Shown: positions 35,769-45,553, numbered from the stretch's first letter. The stretch is DNA of 64,000 nt from Thiomicrorhabdus sp965603495 (GCA_965603495.1 CBFDDF010000008.1:1-64000), one strand, 5' to 3'. The notes: generated by a model from the letters alone, not told the origin. Made by a program: numbers and translations.

Positions 35769-37280
35769 TTACTGCTTACGCATATGCGGAAACAACAAGA
35801 CATCACGAATTGAAGCCGAATCAGTGAATAACATCACCAAACGGTCAATCCCGATACCTTCACCTGCTGTCGGTGGCATAGCGTGCTCCAAAGCGGTAAT
35901 GTAGTCTTCATCATAATGCATCGCTTCATCATCACCGGCATCTTTTGCCTCGACTTGAGACTTAAAGCGCTCTGCTTGGTCTTCTGGGTCATTTAACTCG
36001 TTGAAACCGTTCGCCAACTCACGACCACCGATAAACAACTCAAAACGATCAGTAATAAATGGGTCCTGGTCATTACGACGTGCCAGTGGAGAAACTTCTG
36101 CTGGATACTCAGTAATGAACGTTGGATCCATTAGCTTTTCTTCAACCGTCTCTTCAAAGATCTCAGTGATAATTTTACCTAAACCATAGCCTTCTTTAAC
36201 ATGAATCTTCAAGCTATTGGCCAAAGCAGTTGCTGACTCAATCGTCTCTAACTGAGAAAGCTGAATGCCTTCGTTGTACTGCACAATCGAATCTTTCATG
36301 CTTAAACGTGCAAACGGCTTACCAAAATCAAACTCCAGTCCTTGATAAGGCACTTTAGTCGAACCAACCGCCAACTCCGCCAACTCTTTCAGTAGCTCTT
36401 CCGTGTAATCCATCAACTGATGGTAATCAGTGTAAGCAGCATAGAACTCAACCATGGTGAATTCTGGATTATGACGCGTCGAAAGCCCTTCGTTTCGGAA
36501 ACTACGGTTAATCTCGAAAACACGTTCAAAACCACCAACCACTAAACGCTTAAGGTAAAGCTCAGGTGCAATACGTAGATAAAGCGGCATATCCAACGCA
36601 TTGTGATGCGTGTTAAAAGGCTTAGCAGTTGCGCCCCCTGGAATGACATGCATCATTGGGGTTTCAACTTCCATGAAATCATGACGAATCAAGAAGTTAC
36701 GTACATGTTGTACAATTTTAGAACGCAACATGAACGTTTCACGTGTTTCTTCGTTAACGATTAAATCGACATAACGCTGACGGTAACGGACTTCTTGATC
36801 TTGCAGACCGTGGAATTTATCCGGTAATGGACGAATCGACTTAGTGATTAGCTCAATATGCTCAACGTGAATTGAAAGCTCGCCGGTATTGGTTTTAAAA
36901 ACAAATCCTTCAGCCCCAACGATATCGCCTAAATCCCATTTTTTAAACTGAGTGTTATAGAAATCGGTTGGTAACTCATCACGCGTAACATAGATCTGAA
37001 TACGTCCGGTAGGATCTTGCAAAGTTGCAAAACTTGCCTTCCCCATAATACGACGTAACATCATACGTCCTGCCACCTTAACACGCACTGGCTCGCCGGC
37101 TTCTAACTCTTCTTTGCTCTTAGCATCATAAAGAAGATGTAACTCTGCAGCATTATCCTCACGGCGAAACGTATTTGGGTATGAATGCCCGCCTTCTCTT
37201 AATGCATGAAGTTTTGCGCGGCGTTCTGCAATGATTTTATTCTCATCAACTTCAGGCACTGTATTTTGTGTTTCGGACAT
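35769..37280 (-). CDS. lysS: Lysine--tRNA ligase, class II
   Basis: LysS charges tRNA-Lys. The 503-residue protein has the N-terminal OB anticodon-binding domain (VRVKVAGRMMLRRIMGKASFATLQDPTGRIQIYV) and the class II motifs: motif 2 FRNEGLSTRHNPEFTMVEFY and motif 3 GIGIDRLVMLFT near the end. It follows prfB on the same strand, the classic prfB-lysS pair. The 170-base gap between them carries two palindrome copies. Confidence 0.98.
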   Translation of the reverse strand: MSETQNTVPEVDENKIIAERRAKLHALREGGHSYPNTFRREDNAAELHLLYDAKSKEELEAGEPVRVKVAGRMMLRRIMGKASFATLQDPTGRIQIYVTRDELPTDFYNTQFKKWDLGDIVGAEGFVFKTNTGELSIHVEHIELITKSIRPLPDKFHGLQDQEVRYRQRYVDLIVNEETRETFMLRSKIVQHVRNFLIRHDFMEVETPMMHVIPGGATAKPFNTHHNALDMPLYLRIAPELYLKRLVVGGFERVFEINRSFRNEGLSTRHNPEFTMVEFYAAYTDYHQLMDYTEELLKELAELAVGSTKVPYQGLEFDFGKPFARLSMKDSIVQYNEGIQLSQLETIESATALANSLKIHVKEGYGLGKIITEIFEETVEEKLMDPTFITEYPAEVSPLARRNDQDPFITDRFELFIGGRELANGFNELNDPEDQAERFKSQVEAKDAGDDEAMHYDEDYITALEHAMPPTAGEGIGIDRLVMLFTDSASIRDVLLFPHMRKQ

Positions 37281-37307
37281 GGGATAACTCTCTTAACTTT
37301 AATTGGT

Positions 37308-37349
37308 AAAACGACCAGGCCTGGTGGTTTTAAAACGACCAGGCCTGGT
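37308..37349. repeat. Tandem pair of iterated palindromes between prfB and lysS (copies 10, 11)
   Basis: AAAACGACCAGGCCTGGT occurs twice, 24 bases apart (37308-37325 and 37332-37349), each holding an exact 12-base palindrome (37314-37325 and 37338-37349). The shared six-base left flank suggests local duplication. Confidence 0.9.
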
Positions 37350-37450
37350 AACTTAATAGATTGGAATATGAACGGTATTTTAAGGCTTTAAGTCGTTAAA
37401 AACTAGTTAAACAACACTTAACTTGGTTAAAGACGCTTTTTAAAATAGTC

Positions 37451-38546
37451 TTAAACACCTGCTTTTAAACTGGCGACAATAAACTGATCTAAATCACCAT
37501 CCAAGACAGCGCCAGTATTACCGGTTTCAACATTGGTTCTTAAATCTTTGATGCGCCCTGAATCCAATACATACGAACGAATTTGACTGCCCCAACCGAT
37601 ATCCGATTTAGAGTCTTCTAACTCTTGCTTATCCGCATTACGACTTAACATCTCTAGCTCATATAACTTAGCGCGCAACTGTTTCATCGCTTCGGCTTTG
37701 TTTTGATGCTGTGAACGACCATTCTGACACTGAGTCACCGTATTGGTCGGTAAGTGTGTAATACGCACCGCTGATTCGGTTTTGTTAACGTGCTGCCCAC
37801 CCGCGCCACTGGCACGATAAACATCAATTCGTAAATCCGCCGGGTTAATATCCACCTCAAAACTGTCATCAATTTCTGGAGAGATAAATACCGATGCAAA
37901 CGAAGTATGGCGACGATTACTCGAGTCGAATGGCGACTTACGGACTAAACGATGCACGCCAGTTTCAGTGCGTAACCAACCAAACGCATAATCGCCCTGC
38001 ACATGGATGGTGGCGCCTTTAATGCCCGCCACATCGCCCGCTGTGATTTCAATAATCTCTGCTTTAAAACCGTGGCTGTCCGCCCAACGCAGATACATCC
38101 TTAAAATCATATTGGCCCAGTCTTGAGCTTCTGTACCACCCGAACCTGACTGAATTTCTAAATAGGCATTATTGGGATCCATCTCACCCGAGAACATACG
38201 TTGGAACTCAAGCTTTTCAAGTTTTTCGCCCAAAGCATCCAAATCGGCAACGACTTCATCGACCATTTCCTGGTCATTTTCCATCTCTGCCATTTCGAGC
38301 AGTTCTTTGACCGATTCGGTGCCTGATTCCATCTGATCAATGGTGGAAACAATCATCTCTAACTGAGATTTCTCCTTGCCTAAGGCTTGCGCCTTTTCAG
38401 GATCATTCCAAACATTGGAATCCTCCAGTTCTCGTAAAACTTCATCTAAACGCTCTGAACGGGCTTCATAGTCAAAGATACCCCCTAAGCACTTGTGTAC
38501 GCGCCTGGTAATCATCAATACGAGTATAAATAGGATTAAGTTCCAT
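37451..38546 (-). CDS. prfB: Peptide chain release factor 2 with programmed +1 frameshift
   Basis: RF2 ends translation at UGA and UAA. The gene starts at the ATG at 38546 (MELNPIYTRIDDYQARTQVL). After 24 codons it meets the classic autoregulatory site: AGGGGG (38486-38481), TAT, then CTT TGA C. Ribosomes slip +1 on CTT (38477-38475), skip T38474 and continue as DYEARSERLDEVLRELED to give 364 residues, close to E. coli (365). The GGQ motif is in ASGAGGQHVNKTESAVRI and the codon-recognition region follows the family. A frame taken without the shift would begin with a false N-terminus (MMITRRVHKCLGGIF). Confidence 0.96.
38472..38486 (-). promoter_or_regulatory. RF2 programmed frameshift signal
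   Basis: On the minus strand an internal Shine-Dalgarno AGGGGG is followed by TAT CTT TGA. UGA is recognised slowly when RF2 is scarce, which promotes the +1 shift and raises RF2 levels. Confidence 0.95.
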
Positions 38547-38862
38547 TTCCTTCCACTTCCAAATCACAGTAAAAATATCAACGAATGATACCAGTATTCG
38601 CCCTATCCTGCTGAAATTATGAGCGAATCTGTTGTGTTATAGCGGATTCTTTGACACTTACATTCTAAGCGAATGCCATTCTATTTTGCCTAAAAACTTA
38701 TCATTCACTTAAGCTTTAATTTTATCGGCCGATAATAACTGTATAAGAATTTGTCTATAAGTTGTTTGAAGACTTATTAGAGACATTTCCCAACATTACA
38801 AATAAGCGTTAAGATAAACGTACTCGATAATAAAAATACTCGACTAGAAAAGAGGTTCTATC
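38547..38862. other. Divergent control region between prfB and the DUF5610 gene
   Basis: It holds the prfB ribosome binding site (GGAA) at the left, a strong sigma-28 type promoter for the plus-strand gene (38710-38735) and a leader of about 120 bases ending in AGAGG before the ATG at 38863. Confidence 0.5.
38710..38735 (+). promoter_or_regulatory. Sigma-28 (FliA) promoter of the DUF5610 gene
   Basis: TAAGCTTT, 10 bases, then GCCGATAA, against the consensus TAAAGTTT-N11-GCCGATAA: the -10 is perfect and the -35 is 6 of 8. It places the gene in the flagellar/chemotaxis regulon. Confidence 0.7.
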
Positions 38863-39594
38863 ATGGCTGTTGAAATGAATAATTTAAGTTCCATCCAAGC
38901 CTATCAAAAATCTGCGGGGCTCGAGAATGCCAACCCAGATAATCATGGCCGACGTGCCTTAGGTCAACCGAGCCAAGCTAATCAAGCACGTGAAACCCAT
39001 CAAACAAACCAACCTGATTTGCCAGAAAAAGCATCTATGCAAGCAACCCAAATGACGATCCGTACCGAACGTCAAGCCAGCTTGGTAGCACATCTATTTG
39101 GTGATGGCACATCCGCTTCTGCGGATTCATTAAAATTGACCTTTCAGGCCGCTATGGAAAAACTCAATGAAGTACTGAGTGCTGAATTTGGAGTTGCCGA
39201 AGGTGGCGCAGCACCAATTAGTGAAGAAGCCTTAAAGGCACAGGGAGGCATGGAGTATTGGACACCTGAAAATACCGCGAAGCGTATTGTCGATGGTAGC
39301 ACGGCTTTCTTGGCTGGTTTTCAAGCAGCCAATCCCGAGCTTGAAGGAGAAGCTTTAATGGATCGCTTTATTGAAGTGGTCGGTGGCGGAATCACTCAAG
39401 GCTTCGATGAGGCTAAAGGGCTATTAGGGGATTTGGATGTACTTAAAGGCGATATTGCAGACAATATCGAATCAACCTTTAAATTGGTGCAGGATGGATT
39501 ACAAAACTTTCGTAATCAATATTTAGGCATTACTGAAACTGCCACACTTAATAACGATGTAACCCCGGCGACTTCACAAGAACAAGAGTCTTAA
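38863..39594 (+). CDS. DUF5610 domain protein, probably flagellum-associated
   Basis: The 243-residue soluble protein has a polar, Gln/Asn-rich N-terminal third (about 1-70, likely disordered) and a helical DUF5610 domain (about 75-225) containing YWTPENTAKRIVDGSTAFLAGFQ and FIEVVGGGITQGFDEAKGLLG. The family is usually found in flagellated bacteria, but its role is unknown. The sigma-28 promoter upstream supports a motility link. AGAGG precedes the ATG and a bidirectional terminator follows the stop. Confidence 0.85.
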   Translation: MAVEMNNLSSIQAYQKSAGLENANPDNHGRRALGQPSQANQARETHQTNQPDLPEKASMQATQMTIRTERQASLVAHLFGDGTSASADSLKLTFQAAMEKLNEVLSAEFGVAEGGAAPISEEALKAQGGMEYWTPENTAKRIVDGSTAFLAGFQAANPELEGEALMDRFIEVVGGGITQGFDEAKGLLGDLDVLKGDIADNIESTFKLVQDGLQNFRNQYLGITETATLNNDVTPATSQEQES

Positions 39595-39666
39595 TCAGCT
39601 AGTTAAGTCATTTATACCAACCATTGCCTTTCGCTAATCTTTCTGCAAGCATTCCTATCAGGCAAC

Positions 39667-39694
39667 AAAAAAGGGCGTTAAACGCCCTTTTTTT
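39667..39694. terminator. Bidirectional terminator between DUF5610 gene and response regulator
   Basis: A GC-rich GGGCGT/ACGCCC stem with a TAA loop is flanked by A6 and T7, so it works on both strands between convergent genes. Confidence 0.9.
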
Positions 39695-39724
39695 AAACAT
39701 GAAACCAGAAGAATAAATTAAAAC

Positions 39725-40372
39725 TTATTCAATCTCTTCTAGTCTAACTTTAGTTAAACCTGTTTCATTTGCATAGTTCGTTAACTCTGCTGTTGAAGTC
39801 GCGCCCATTTTAGTCATCAGGTTCTCGCGGTGCTTAGAAACCGTACGATCACTAATTTCTAGCATATCGGCAATCTCTTTAGTTTTGTAGCCTTCAGCAA
39901 CCAATTTAACAACTTGTTTCTCACGAACAGATAAACGTTTATTCGTTAAGCCTGCTGCTTCTTCCAGAATTGGTTGAATCTCAGAATGAATAAATAACTC
40001 ACCCTGCATGACTTTACGAACGCCTTGAATCAACTCTTTTGGTGAGATTGATTTCATAGCAATTCCACTCACACCCAACTCAAGCACTTCATTCCAAACA
40101 TTCGTTGTTTCCGCAGCCGTCAAAACAATAACCTTGGTGTCAGCATAACGCTTCTTGATATGAGTGATCGCGTTTAAACCGCTTAGTTTTGGCATAGATA
40201 AATCCAAAAGAACCACTTGTGGTGACTTGGTTCTAACCAACTCTAAACACTCTAAACCATCTTCAGCTTCACCAACGACTTCAAAACCCGCTTCGGCTTG
40301 CAGGATTGATTTGAATCCCGCTCTCACTAAAGCATGATCTTCAGCTAATAAAATACTAATTTTTTCAGACAT
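39725..40372 (-). CDS. NarL/FixJ-family response regulator
   Basis: The 215-residue protein has an N-terminal receiver with phospho-acceptor D57 (VVLLDLSMPKLSG), T85/A86-region VIVLTAAET, and a switch position where the usual lysine region reads GIAMKSISPKEL. A C-terminal LuxR-type helix-turn-helix follows (LSVREKQVVKLVAEGYKTKEIADMLEISDRTVSKHRENL). The ATG at 40372 is used; an in-frame GTG three codons upstream is possible. It starts 60 bases after the hybrid kinase gene and is surely its partner. Target genes are unknown. Confidence 0.95.
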   Translation of the reverse strand: MSEKISILLAEDHALVRAGFKSILQAEAGFEVVGEAEDGLECLELVRTKSPQVVLLDLSMPKLSGLNAITHIKKRYADTKVIVLTAAETTNVWNEVLELGVSGIAMKSISPKELIQGVRKVMQGELFIHSEIQPILEEAAGLTNKRLSVREKQVVKLVAEGYKTKEIADMLEISDRTVSKHRENLMTKMGATSTAELTNYANETGLTKVRLEEIE

Positions 40373-40431
40373 ATAAATCACCCAACTTGAAACGTTTTAA
40401 GTAATAACACCTAATGAAAGCATGCACTTAT

Positions 40432-42519
40432 TTATTGATTCCCATTATGACCAATCGTCATGGACTTCTCAAGGTATTTCAATCCAAACTCTAGCTTTTC
40501 TAACAGGAGATCTATTTTTTGTTGTTTAATCGGTGCATTTTTTTCATTTTTCTCAATATTTTCAATTTCTCGCAGCAAGCTGACAGTATTATCTAATTGA
40601 AACAGCATGCAGTTGCCTTTTAGATAATGTGCTTTAGCCGCTAAAGCAAACCAATTTTTGGATTGATTGTAAGATTGTAGATCCGCCAGACCAGATTCAA
40701 TTTCAATCATAAAAGCATCCATTAAAGCACTAAACTGAGCAGGCACTTTTTCAACAGTATCCCAGCCATTCGCTGCGACATCGTTCTTTACCGAATTTGC
40801 AACACTCTTCTCAAGCTGCAATGGCTTCTGAGACTTTTCAGCGGAGTCTTTATGACCAATCTGTCGAATAGAATCAATCGGCTCTTTATGCTCCTGCAAC
40901 AACCCAATGATTTGTGATTGTGTCACCGGCTTGACAAACCAGCCATCAAATCCAATTGAGGCAAGGGATTCACCTTCTGGAATAAAATTAGACTCTTCAC
41001 CGCCAGCAGTAATTGCATACACCCCTTTTAACTGCTTAGCCAGCTGAGGGTTTTGTGCAATACTCTGCTGAATTTTCTGGCTGACTTCAATCCCATCAAA
41101 AAAAGGCATTTGAATATCCAAAAAGACATAATCAAAAGGTTCTTCCTGGAAAATTTCCCAAGCCTCTCTGCCATCCTTTGCCTCAAATACCGTGCATGCT
41201 TGCTCTTGTAAATAGCCTGCTAAAACCATGCGGTTAATTTTAGAGTCGTCAGCCACCAATATTTTGTAATGTGCACGGGATTCACTCAGTACATCCTTTT
41301 CTGTAGAAGTAGACGTGATATGATCTAAGTCCATTGCACCTGCAAAGCCCGCTTCCATTTCATCGGCCTCACCGAGCTCTAAATCCACATAAAATGAAGT
41401 CCCGACACCTAGGTTTGATGTTACTGAAATCTCTCCCCCCATCAGTTCCACAAGTTGCTTAACCACAAACAAACCTAAACCAGAACCTATATTGAAAGAA
41501 CTGCCGCGACTCTCTAGCTGTGCAAAAGGCTCAAAAATACGGTCTTGCTTGTCCTTAGAAATACCTTCTCCAGAATCTGTCACCTTAAACATAAAATGAT
41601 TATTTGCTTTTTCACTGACTTCAATGGAAACGCCACCGAACTGAGTGAACTTAAGACTATTTACAATCAAGTTAATTAAAATCTGTGAAATCCGTACACT
41701 ATCGCCGATGACTCGGTCACGCTTGCCCAAATAAACCATCGAAATAATCAAGCCTTTATCAGTGGCAATTGATTTAGTTAATTGCTTCACATTCTCCAAC
41801 ACTTCTTTTAGAGAAAATGGCATCGGGTGTAGCGTGATTTCATCATATTCAGTCTGCGAATAGGTCAGAATATCATTGACTAAAAAGATGGATTGCTCAG
41901 CCGTCATATGAATGGTTCTCAATGCAGTCAGCGTCTCGGGATTGGTGATGGCACCTAGAGCTTTGTCTTGAGACTTCTCTTGCAAGCGCTCAACCAAACT
42001 ACTAATACCTAATAAAGGAGAACGTAGTTCATGGCTTAACATCGCCAAGAAACGGGACTGTTTTTGATAAGATTCATTAATAAAGCGATTCTGCTGCTCT
42101 AACAGTGCTTGTCGTTCATAAAGTTGATTAACCGATAAACGCCCCTGTGAATCGACCATTTCTCGCTCAAGCTCGACCATCTCTGAGACATCAATACAGA
42201 TTGCCCAAACATAACGAACGCCATCGCTTTCAAAGACTCTTAATCTATGCTGAAAGGATTGTTTGCCCTCGAGGGTATTATACGATGCCACAAAGCGGGT
42301 ATTTTTATCAGGTGTCGTAAGTACTTCTTGAATTTTGAGTGGCAGCAATGGCGTCGTATACTGGCCCGTTAAATCCTGAATATGCACGACCGGCTTTTCA
42401 AACAAGGCTTGCAAGGCGTCAGACAACTCAAAACATTCTTTGCCATCTTCGACAGAATAGCGCCACCATAAAGCCCTATCCAACATTTCACTGGCAAAAG
42501 CACTCTTATCAAAACTCAT
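40432..42519 (-). CDS. Cytosolic hybrid histidine kinase (PAS-like, HisKA, HATPase, REC, HPt)
   Basis: The 695-residue protein has no membrane segment. A PAS-like N-terminal region (about 1-115) is followed by HisKA with H163 (FLAMLSHELRSPLLG), an ATPase domain with N-box ILINLIVNSLKF and G-boxes DSGEGI and GSGLGL, a receiver with D468 (YVFLDIQMPFFDG), and a C-terminal HPt with H631 (AKAHYLKGNCMLF). The full phosphorelay can thus pass phosphate to the NarL-type regulator encoded 60 bases downstream. The signal is presumably cytoplasmic. Confidence 0.94.
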   Translation of the reverse strand: MSFDKSAFASEMLDRALWWRYSVEDGKECFELSDALQALFEKPVVHIQDLTGQYTTPLLPLKIQEVLTTPDKNTRFVASYNTLEGKQSFQHRLRVFESDGVRYVWAICIDVSEMVELEREMVDSQGRLSVNQLYERQALLEQQNRFINESYQKQSRFLAMLSHELRSPLLGISSLVERLQEKSQDKALGAITNPETLTALRTIHMTAEQSIFLVNDILTYSQTEYDEITLHPMPFSLKEVLENVKQLTKSIATDKGLIISMVYLGKRDRVIGDSVRISQILINLIVNSLKFTQFGGVSIEVSEKANNHFMFKVTDSGEGISKDKQDRIFEPFAQLESRGSSFNIGSGLGLFVVKQLVELMGGEISVTSNLGVGTSFYVDLELGEADEMEAGFAGAMDLDHITSTSTEKDVLSESRAHYKILVADDSKINRMVLAGYLQEQACTVFEAKDGREAWEIFQEEPFDYVFLDIQMPFFDGIEVSQKIQQSIAQNPQLAKQLKGVYAITAGGEESNFIPEGESLASIGFDGWFVKPVTQSQIIGLLQEHKEPIDSIRQIGHKDSAEKSQKPLQLEKSVANSVKNDVAANGWDTVEKVPAQFSALMDAFMIEIESGLADLQSYNQSKNWFALAAKAHYLKGNCMLFQLDNTVSLLREIENIEKNEKNAPIKQQKIDLLLEKLEFGLKYLEKSMTIGHNGNQ

Positions 42520-42655
42520 TCAAAAACCTTACTCATGTGGTTACTGTATTTTTGAATTAAACAGGCGTAAAATGATGCCCATTCAATATTACTTATTGGT
42601 TATTAAACCACGAATAACCTCAAACCACTTATATTAAAAGACTCTTCAAAATACT

Positions 42656-44059
42656 ATGCCAACAATTAACAAACAACCGCAAACTCGAATTGAAAAAGAC
42701 AGCATGGGAAGCCTAGAGGTTCCAATCGATGCGCTTTATGGCGCACAAACCCAACGTGCCATCAATAACTTCCCCATCAGTGGCATTCCAATGCCAAAAG
42801 CCTTCATCCACGCACTTTGTTACGTTAAATTTGCCTGTGCCAGTAGCAACCAGGAATTAGGCTTTTTAAGTAACGAAAAAGCCGAAGCGATTCAAACAGC
42901 TGCTAAAGAAGTTATTCAAGGCGACTTTGCGGCTCAGTTCCCTATCGATGTGTTTCAAACAGGCTCTGGTACCAGTACCAATATGAATGCCAATGAAGTT
43001 TTGGCCTCGCTTGCGAAACAACTGACTGGTCAAGAAGTGCATCCAAACGATGACATCAATATGAGTCAGAGTTCAAATGATGTCATTCCCACGGCAATTC
43101 ACGTTGCGGCTGCGATTGCGTTAGAAGAAGCATTATTACCAGCACTCCATCACTTGGCTGAAACCATTGAAAATCGCGAAAAAGAACTCGTACATGTTAT
43201 TAAAACGGGTCGCACCCATCTTATGGATGCCATGCCAGTCAAAATGAGCCAAGAACTTTCTAGCTGGCGAGTACAGATCACCGACAATATAACTCGTTTA
43301 AAAGAAACGCAAAAACGCATACAAAAATTACCGCAAGGCGGAACAGCTGTCGGTACAGGCATTAACGCAGACCCTGAGTTTGGACGTTTAGTGGCCGCTA
43401 ACCTGACGACCATAACCTCCGTTGAATTTGAACCAATGGAGAACCTTTTTGTCGGTTTAAGCTCCCAAGATACTTCCCTAGAGCTCAGCGGGCAATTGAA
43501 TGTGTTAGCTGCCAGTTTAATGAAAATCGCCAATGATTTACGTTGGATGAACTCTGGCCCTCTAGCCGGCCTGGGTGAAATTCAACTGCCAGCGTTACAA
43601 CCTGGTAGTTCGATTATGCCCGGCAAGGTAAACCCTGTGATTCCAGAGGCTGTCGCCATGGTTGCCGCGCAAATTATGGGCAACCATACCGCCATTACGA
43701 TTGGCGCTCAATCGGGAACTTTTCAATTAAATGTAATGTTACCGATGATTGCCCTCAACCTGCTACAAAGTATCGAGATTGCCGCCAACGCTTCCGTTCA
43801 GCTAGCCGACTTAGCGATTAAAGGCTTTACGGTCAATGAAGCAAACCTACAGAAAGCACTTGATGTAAACCCTATTCTAGTGACCGCCTTAAATACAGTG
43901 GTGGGCTATGAGAAAGGCGCGGCGATCGCTAAAGAGGCCTATCGCTCCGGCAAGCCTGTATTAGAAGTTGCTTTGGAAATGACCGATTTGGATGAAGCCA
44001 CTTTAAAGCAGTACTTAAATCCCGCCTTGCTGACCGAAGGTGGCAACCCTAAAATTTAA
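42656..44059 (+). CDS. fumC: Fumarate hydratase, class II
   Basis: FumC is the oxygen-stable iron-free fumarase. The 467-residue protein has GSGTSTNMNANEV, the signature GSSIMPGKVNPV with the flexible catalytic loop, and HPNDDINMSQSSND. The length equals E. coli FumC. It is divergent from the hybrid kinase and 60 bases before the thioredoxin gene. No Shine-Dalgarno is visible before the ATG. Confidence 0.97.
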   Translation: MPTINKQPQTRIEKDSMGSLEVPIDALYGAQTQRAINNFPISGIPMPKAFIHALCYVKFACASSNQELGFLSNEKAEAIQTAAKEVIQGDFAAQFPIDVFQTGSGTSTNMNANEVLASLAKQLTGQEVHPNDDINMSQSSNDVIPTAIHVAAAIALEEALLPALHHLAETIENREKELVHVIKTGRTHLMDAMPVKMSQELSSWRVQITDNITRLKETQKRIQKLPQGGTAVGTGINADPEFGRLVAANLTTITSVEFEPMENLFVGLSSQDTSLELSGQLNVLAASLMKIANDLRWMNSGPLAGLGEIQLPALQPGSSIMPGKVNPVIPEAVAMVAAQIMGNHTAITIGAQSGTFQLNVMLPMIALNLLQSIEIAANASVQLADLAIKGFTVNEANLQKALDVNPILVTALNTVVGYEKGAAIAKEAYRSGKPVLEVALEMTDLDEATLKQYLNPALLTEGGNPKI

Positions 44060-44119
44060 ATGCCCACTTATTTTTTATTTTAAACATTTAAACTTACTAA
44101 AAAGACTAAAGGAATTAAT

Positions 44120-44506
44120 ATGGCTGTTATCAACTTAAAAACGGATCAATTCGAAGAAACTATTAAAAATAATGAAATCGTTATTTTGGATTTTTGGGCT
44201 GAATGGTGTGGTCCATGTAAACAATTCGGTCCCGTTTTTGAAGAAATTTCTCAGAAATATCCTGAGATTGCCTTTTGCAAAGTCAATGTAGAAGAAGAGC
44301 AAGAATTAGCAGGTATGTTCCAGGTCCGTTCAATTCCAACCATTACTTTCATGCGCCAAGGCATTGTCGTTTTCTCTAATCCTGGTGCCATTCCTGGTAA
44401 CGCATTAGAAGAAGGTATTAAGCAACTAGTTGAGTTAGATATGGATCAAGTCCATAAAGACTTAGCTGCTGCACAAGCTAAGCAAGAATCTGAGTCTGAA
44501 GCTTAA
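44120..44506 (+). CDS. Thioredoxin family protein
   Basis: The 128-residue protein has a cytosolic thioredoxin fold. The active site is WAEWCGPCKQFGP with C30 and C33, and the cis-proline is in VRSIPTITF. It exceeds TrxA (about 108) by a C-terminal charged helix (about 100-128; DLAAAQAKQESESEA). It may be a client-specific thioredoxin rather than the main TrxA. AAAGG precedes the ATG. Confidence 0.93.
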   Translation: MAVINLKTDQFEETIKNNEIVILDFWAEWCGPCKQFGPVFEEISQKYPEIAFCKVNVEEEQELAGMFQVRSIPTITFMRQGIVVFSNPGAIPGNALEEGIKQLVELDMDQVHKDLAAAQAKQESESEA

Positions 44507-44532
44507 TCCAGGCTCCTAAAGTTCGACTGACT

Positions 44533-44559
44533 CTCCAAAGCAACTCACACGCTTTGGAG
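44533..44559. repeat. Hairpin downstream of the thioredoxin gene
   Basis: CTCCAAAGC and GCTTTGGAG form 9-base perfect arms around 9 bases. There is no T run, so it is a possible 3' stabiliser or factor-dependent terminator. Confidence 0.45.
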
Positions 44560-44710
44560 CGTCATACCCTTTCATAGCTATTTTCACAAAACGCTCTTAA
44601 TACTAGTCTACAAAGCTCTTAGTTTCGGATAATAAATCCAAAATAAGCTAACATAACTGCAATTCATAAAAATCACTCTAGACATCCCTAATACACAAAA
44701 GGAAAGTAGC

Positions 44711-45553
44711 ATGCTTGTCACCCATTCAGGTCGTTTTCACGCTGACGAAGTCTTTGCAATCGCCATGATTTTAATGATTGAAGACCGAGAAGTCACGCGC
44801 ACAAGAGATGACGAAATTATTCAAAAAGCCGACATTGTATTAGATGTAGGGGCTGAATATAATCCACAAACATTACGCTTCGACCACCATCAGAATAGTT
44901 TTACCAGGGCCAGAGAAGATGGCACACCGTACGCCACAGCAGGCCTGGTCTGGGAACATTTTGGCGAACTCATATTAGCTAAAAAAGGCCTTAAAGGCAA
45001 TTATGAAAAACAGTTTGCTTTGCAATGGGTAGATAACAAACTCATCAGTGACATCGATGCGGTTGATAATGGCATGTACACTGAAGACCCACGTCCATCG
45101 GTCTCAATGTTAGTAGGCATGATGAATGCATCGTCTTCTGAAGATACTGAACAACAAGAAGCAGCCTTTAAACAAGCTGTCAGTTTCACTACTGGAATTT
45201 TGGATAATTTTATTAAAGCAGCTATGAAAGAAGCCGAAGTGGTGGTTGAACTTGAAGCCTGTAGCAAAAATGTTGAGGCAGGCATTCTCACGTTAGAAAA
45301 GAACCTACCATTCAAAGATTTCATTCGTTCACACCCAGAAATTACACGCGTAGTCTATCCAAGAAGTGCGGGGCAATTTGGTGTTTTCTGCAATGGTAAA
45401 GAGAACCATCTTCCTGAAAGATTTCGCGGATTAAGAGATATTGAACTCAATGAAGCCACAGGATTAACAGACACTATTTTTTGCCACAAGTCTGGCTTTA
45501 TGTCGGTTTGTTCAAGTTTAGAAAGTGCCTTATTCATGGCTAAAAGCCAATAA
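44711..45553 (+). CDS. MYG1 family protein (DHH-like predicted phosphoesterase)
   Basis: The 280-residue protein matches the MYG1/UPF0160 family, related to DHH phosphoesterases and nucleases. HSGRFHADEVFAIAMIL holds the first metal motif, RFDHHQNSF the DHH-like motif, and DNKLISDIDAVDNGMY a third acidic site. Mitochondrial and nuclear MYG1 is a 3'-5' RNA exonuclease; the bacterial role is unproven. The coding sequence has one near-copy of the palindrome (44938-44949, 11 of 12). Confidence 0.9.
   Translation: MLVTHSGRFHADEVFAIAMILMIEDREVTRTRDDEIIQKADIVLDVGAEYNPQTLRFDHHQNSFTRAREDGTPYATAGLVWEHFGELILAKKGLKGNYEKQFALQWVDNKLISDIDAVDNGMYTEDPRPSVSMLVGMMNASSSEDTEQQEAAFKQAVSFTTGILDNFIKAAMKEAEVVVELEACSKNVEAGILTLEKNLPFKDFIRSHPEITRVVYPRSAGQFGVFCNGKENHLPERFRGLRDIELNEATGLTDTIFCHKSGFMSVCSSLESALFMAKSQ
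44938..44949. repeat. Near-copy of the iterated palindrome inside the MYG1 gene
   Basis: AGCAGGCCTGGT, one mismatch to the 12-base palindrome, coding Ala-Gly-Leu-Val in the same frame as the DUF445 copy. Confidence 0.6.

Noticed and set aside
35689..35904. 71-codon plus-strand frame after the ygfZ terminator
   Set aside because: It starts directly behind a strong terminator and runs antisense into lysS.
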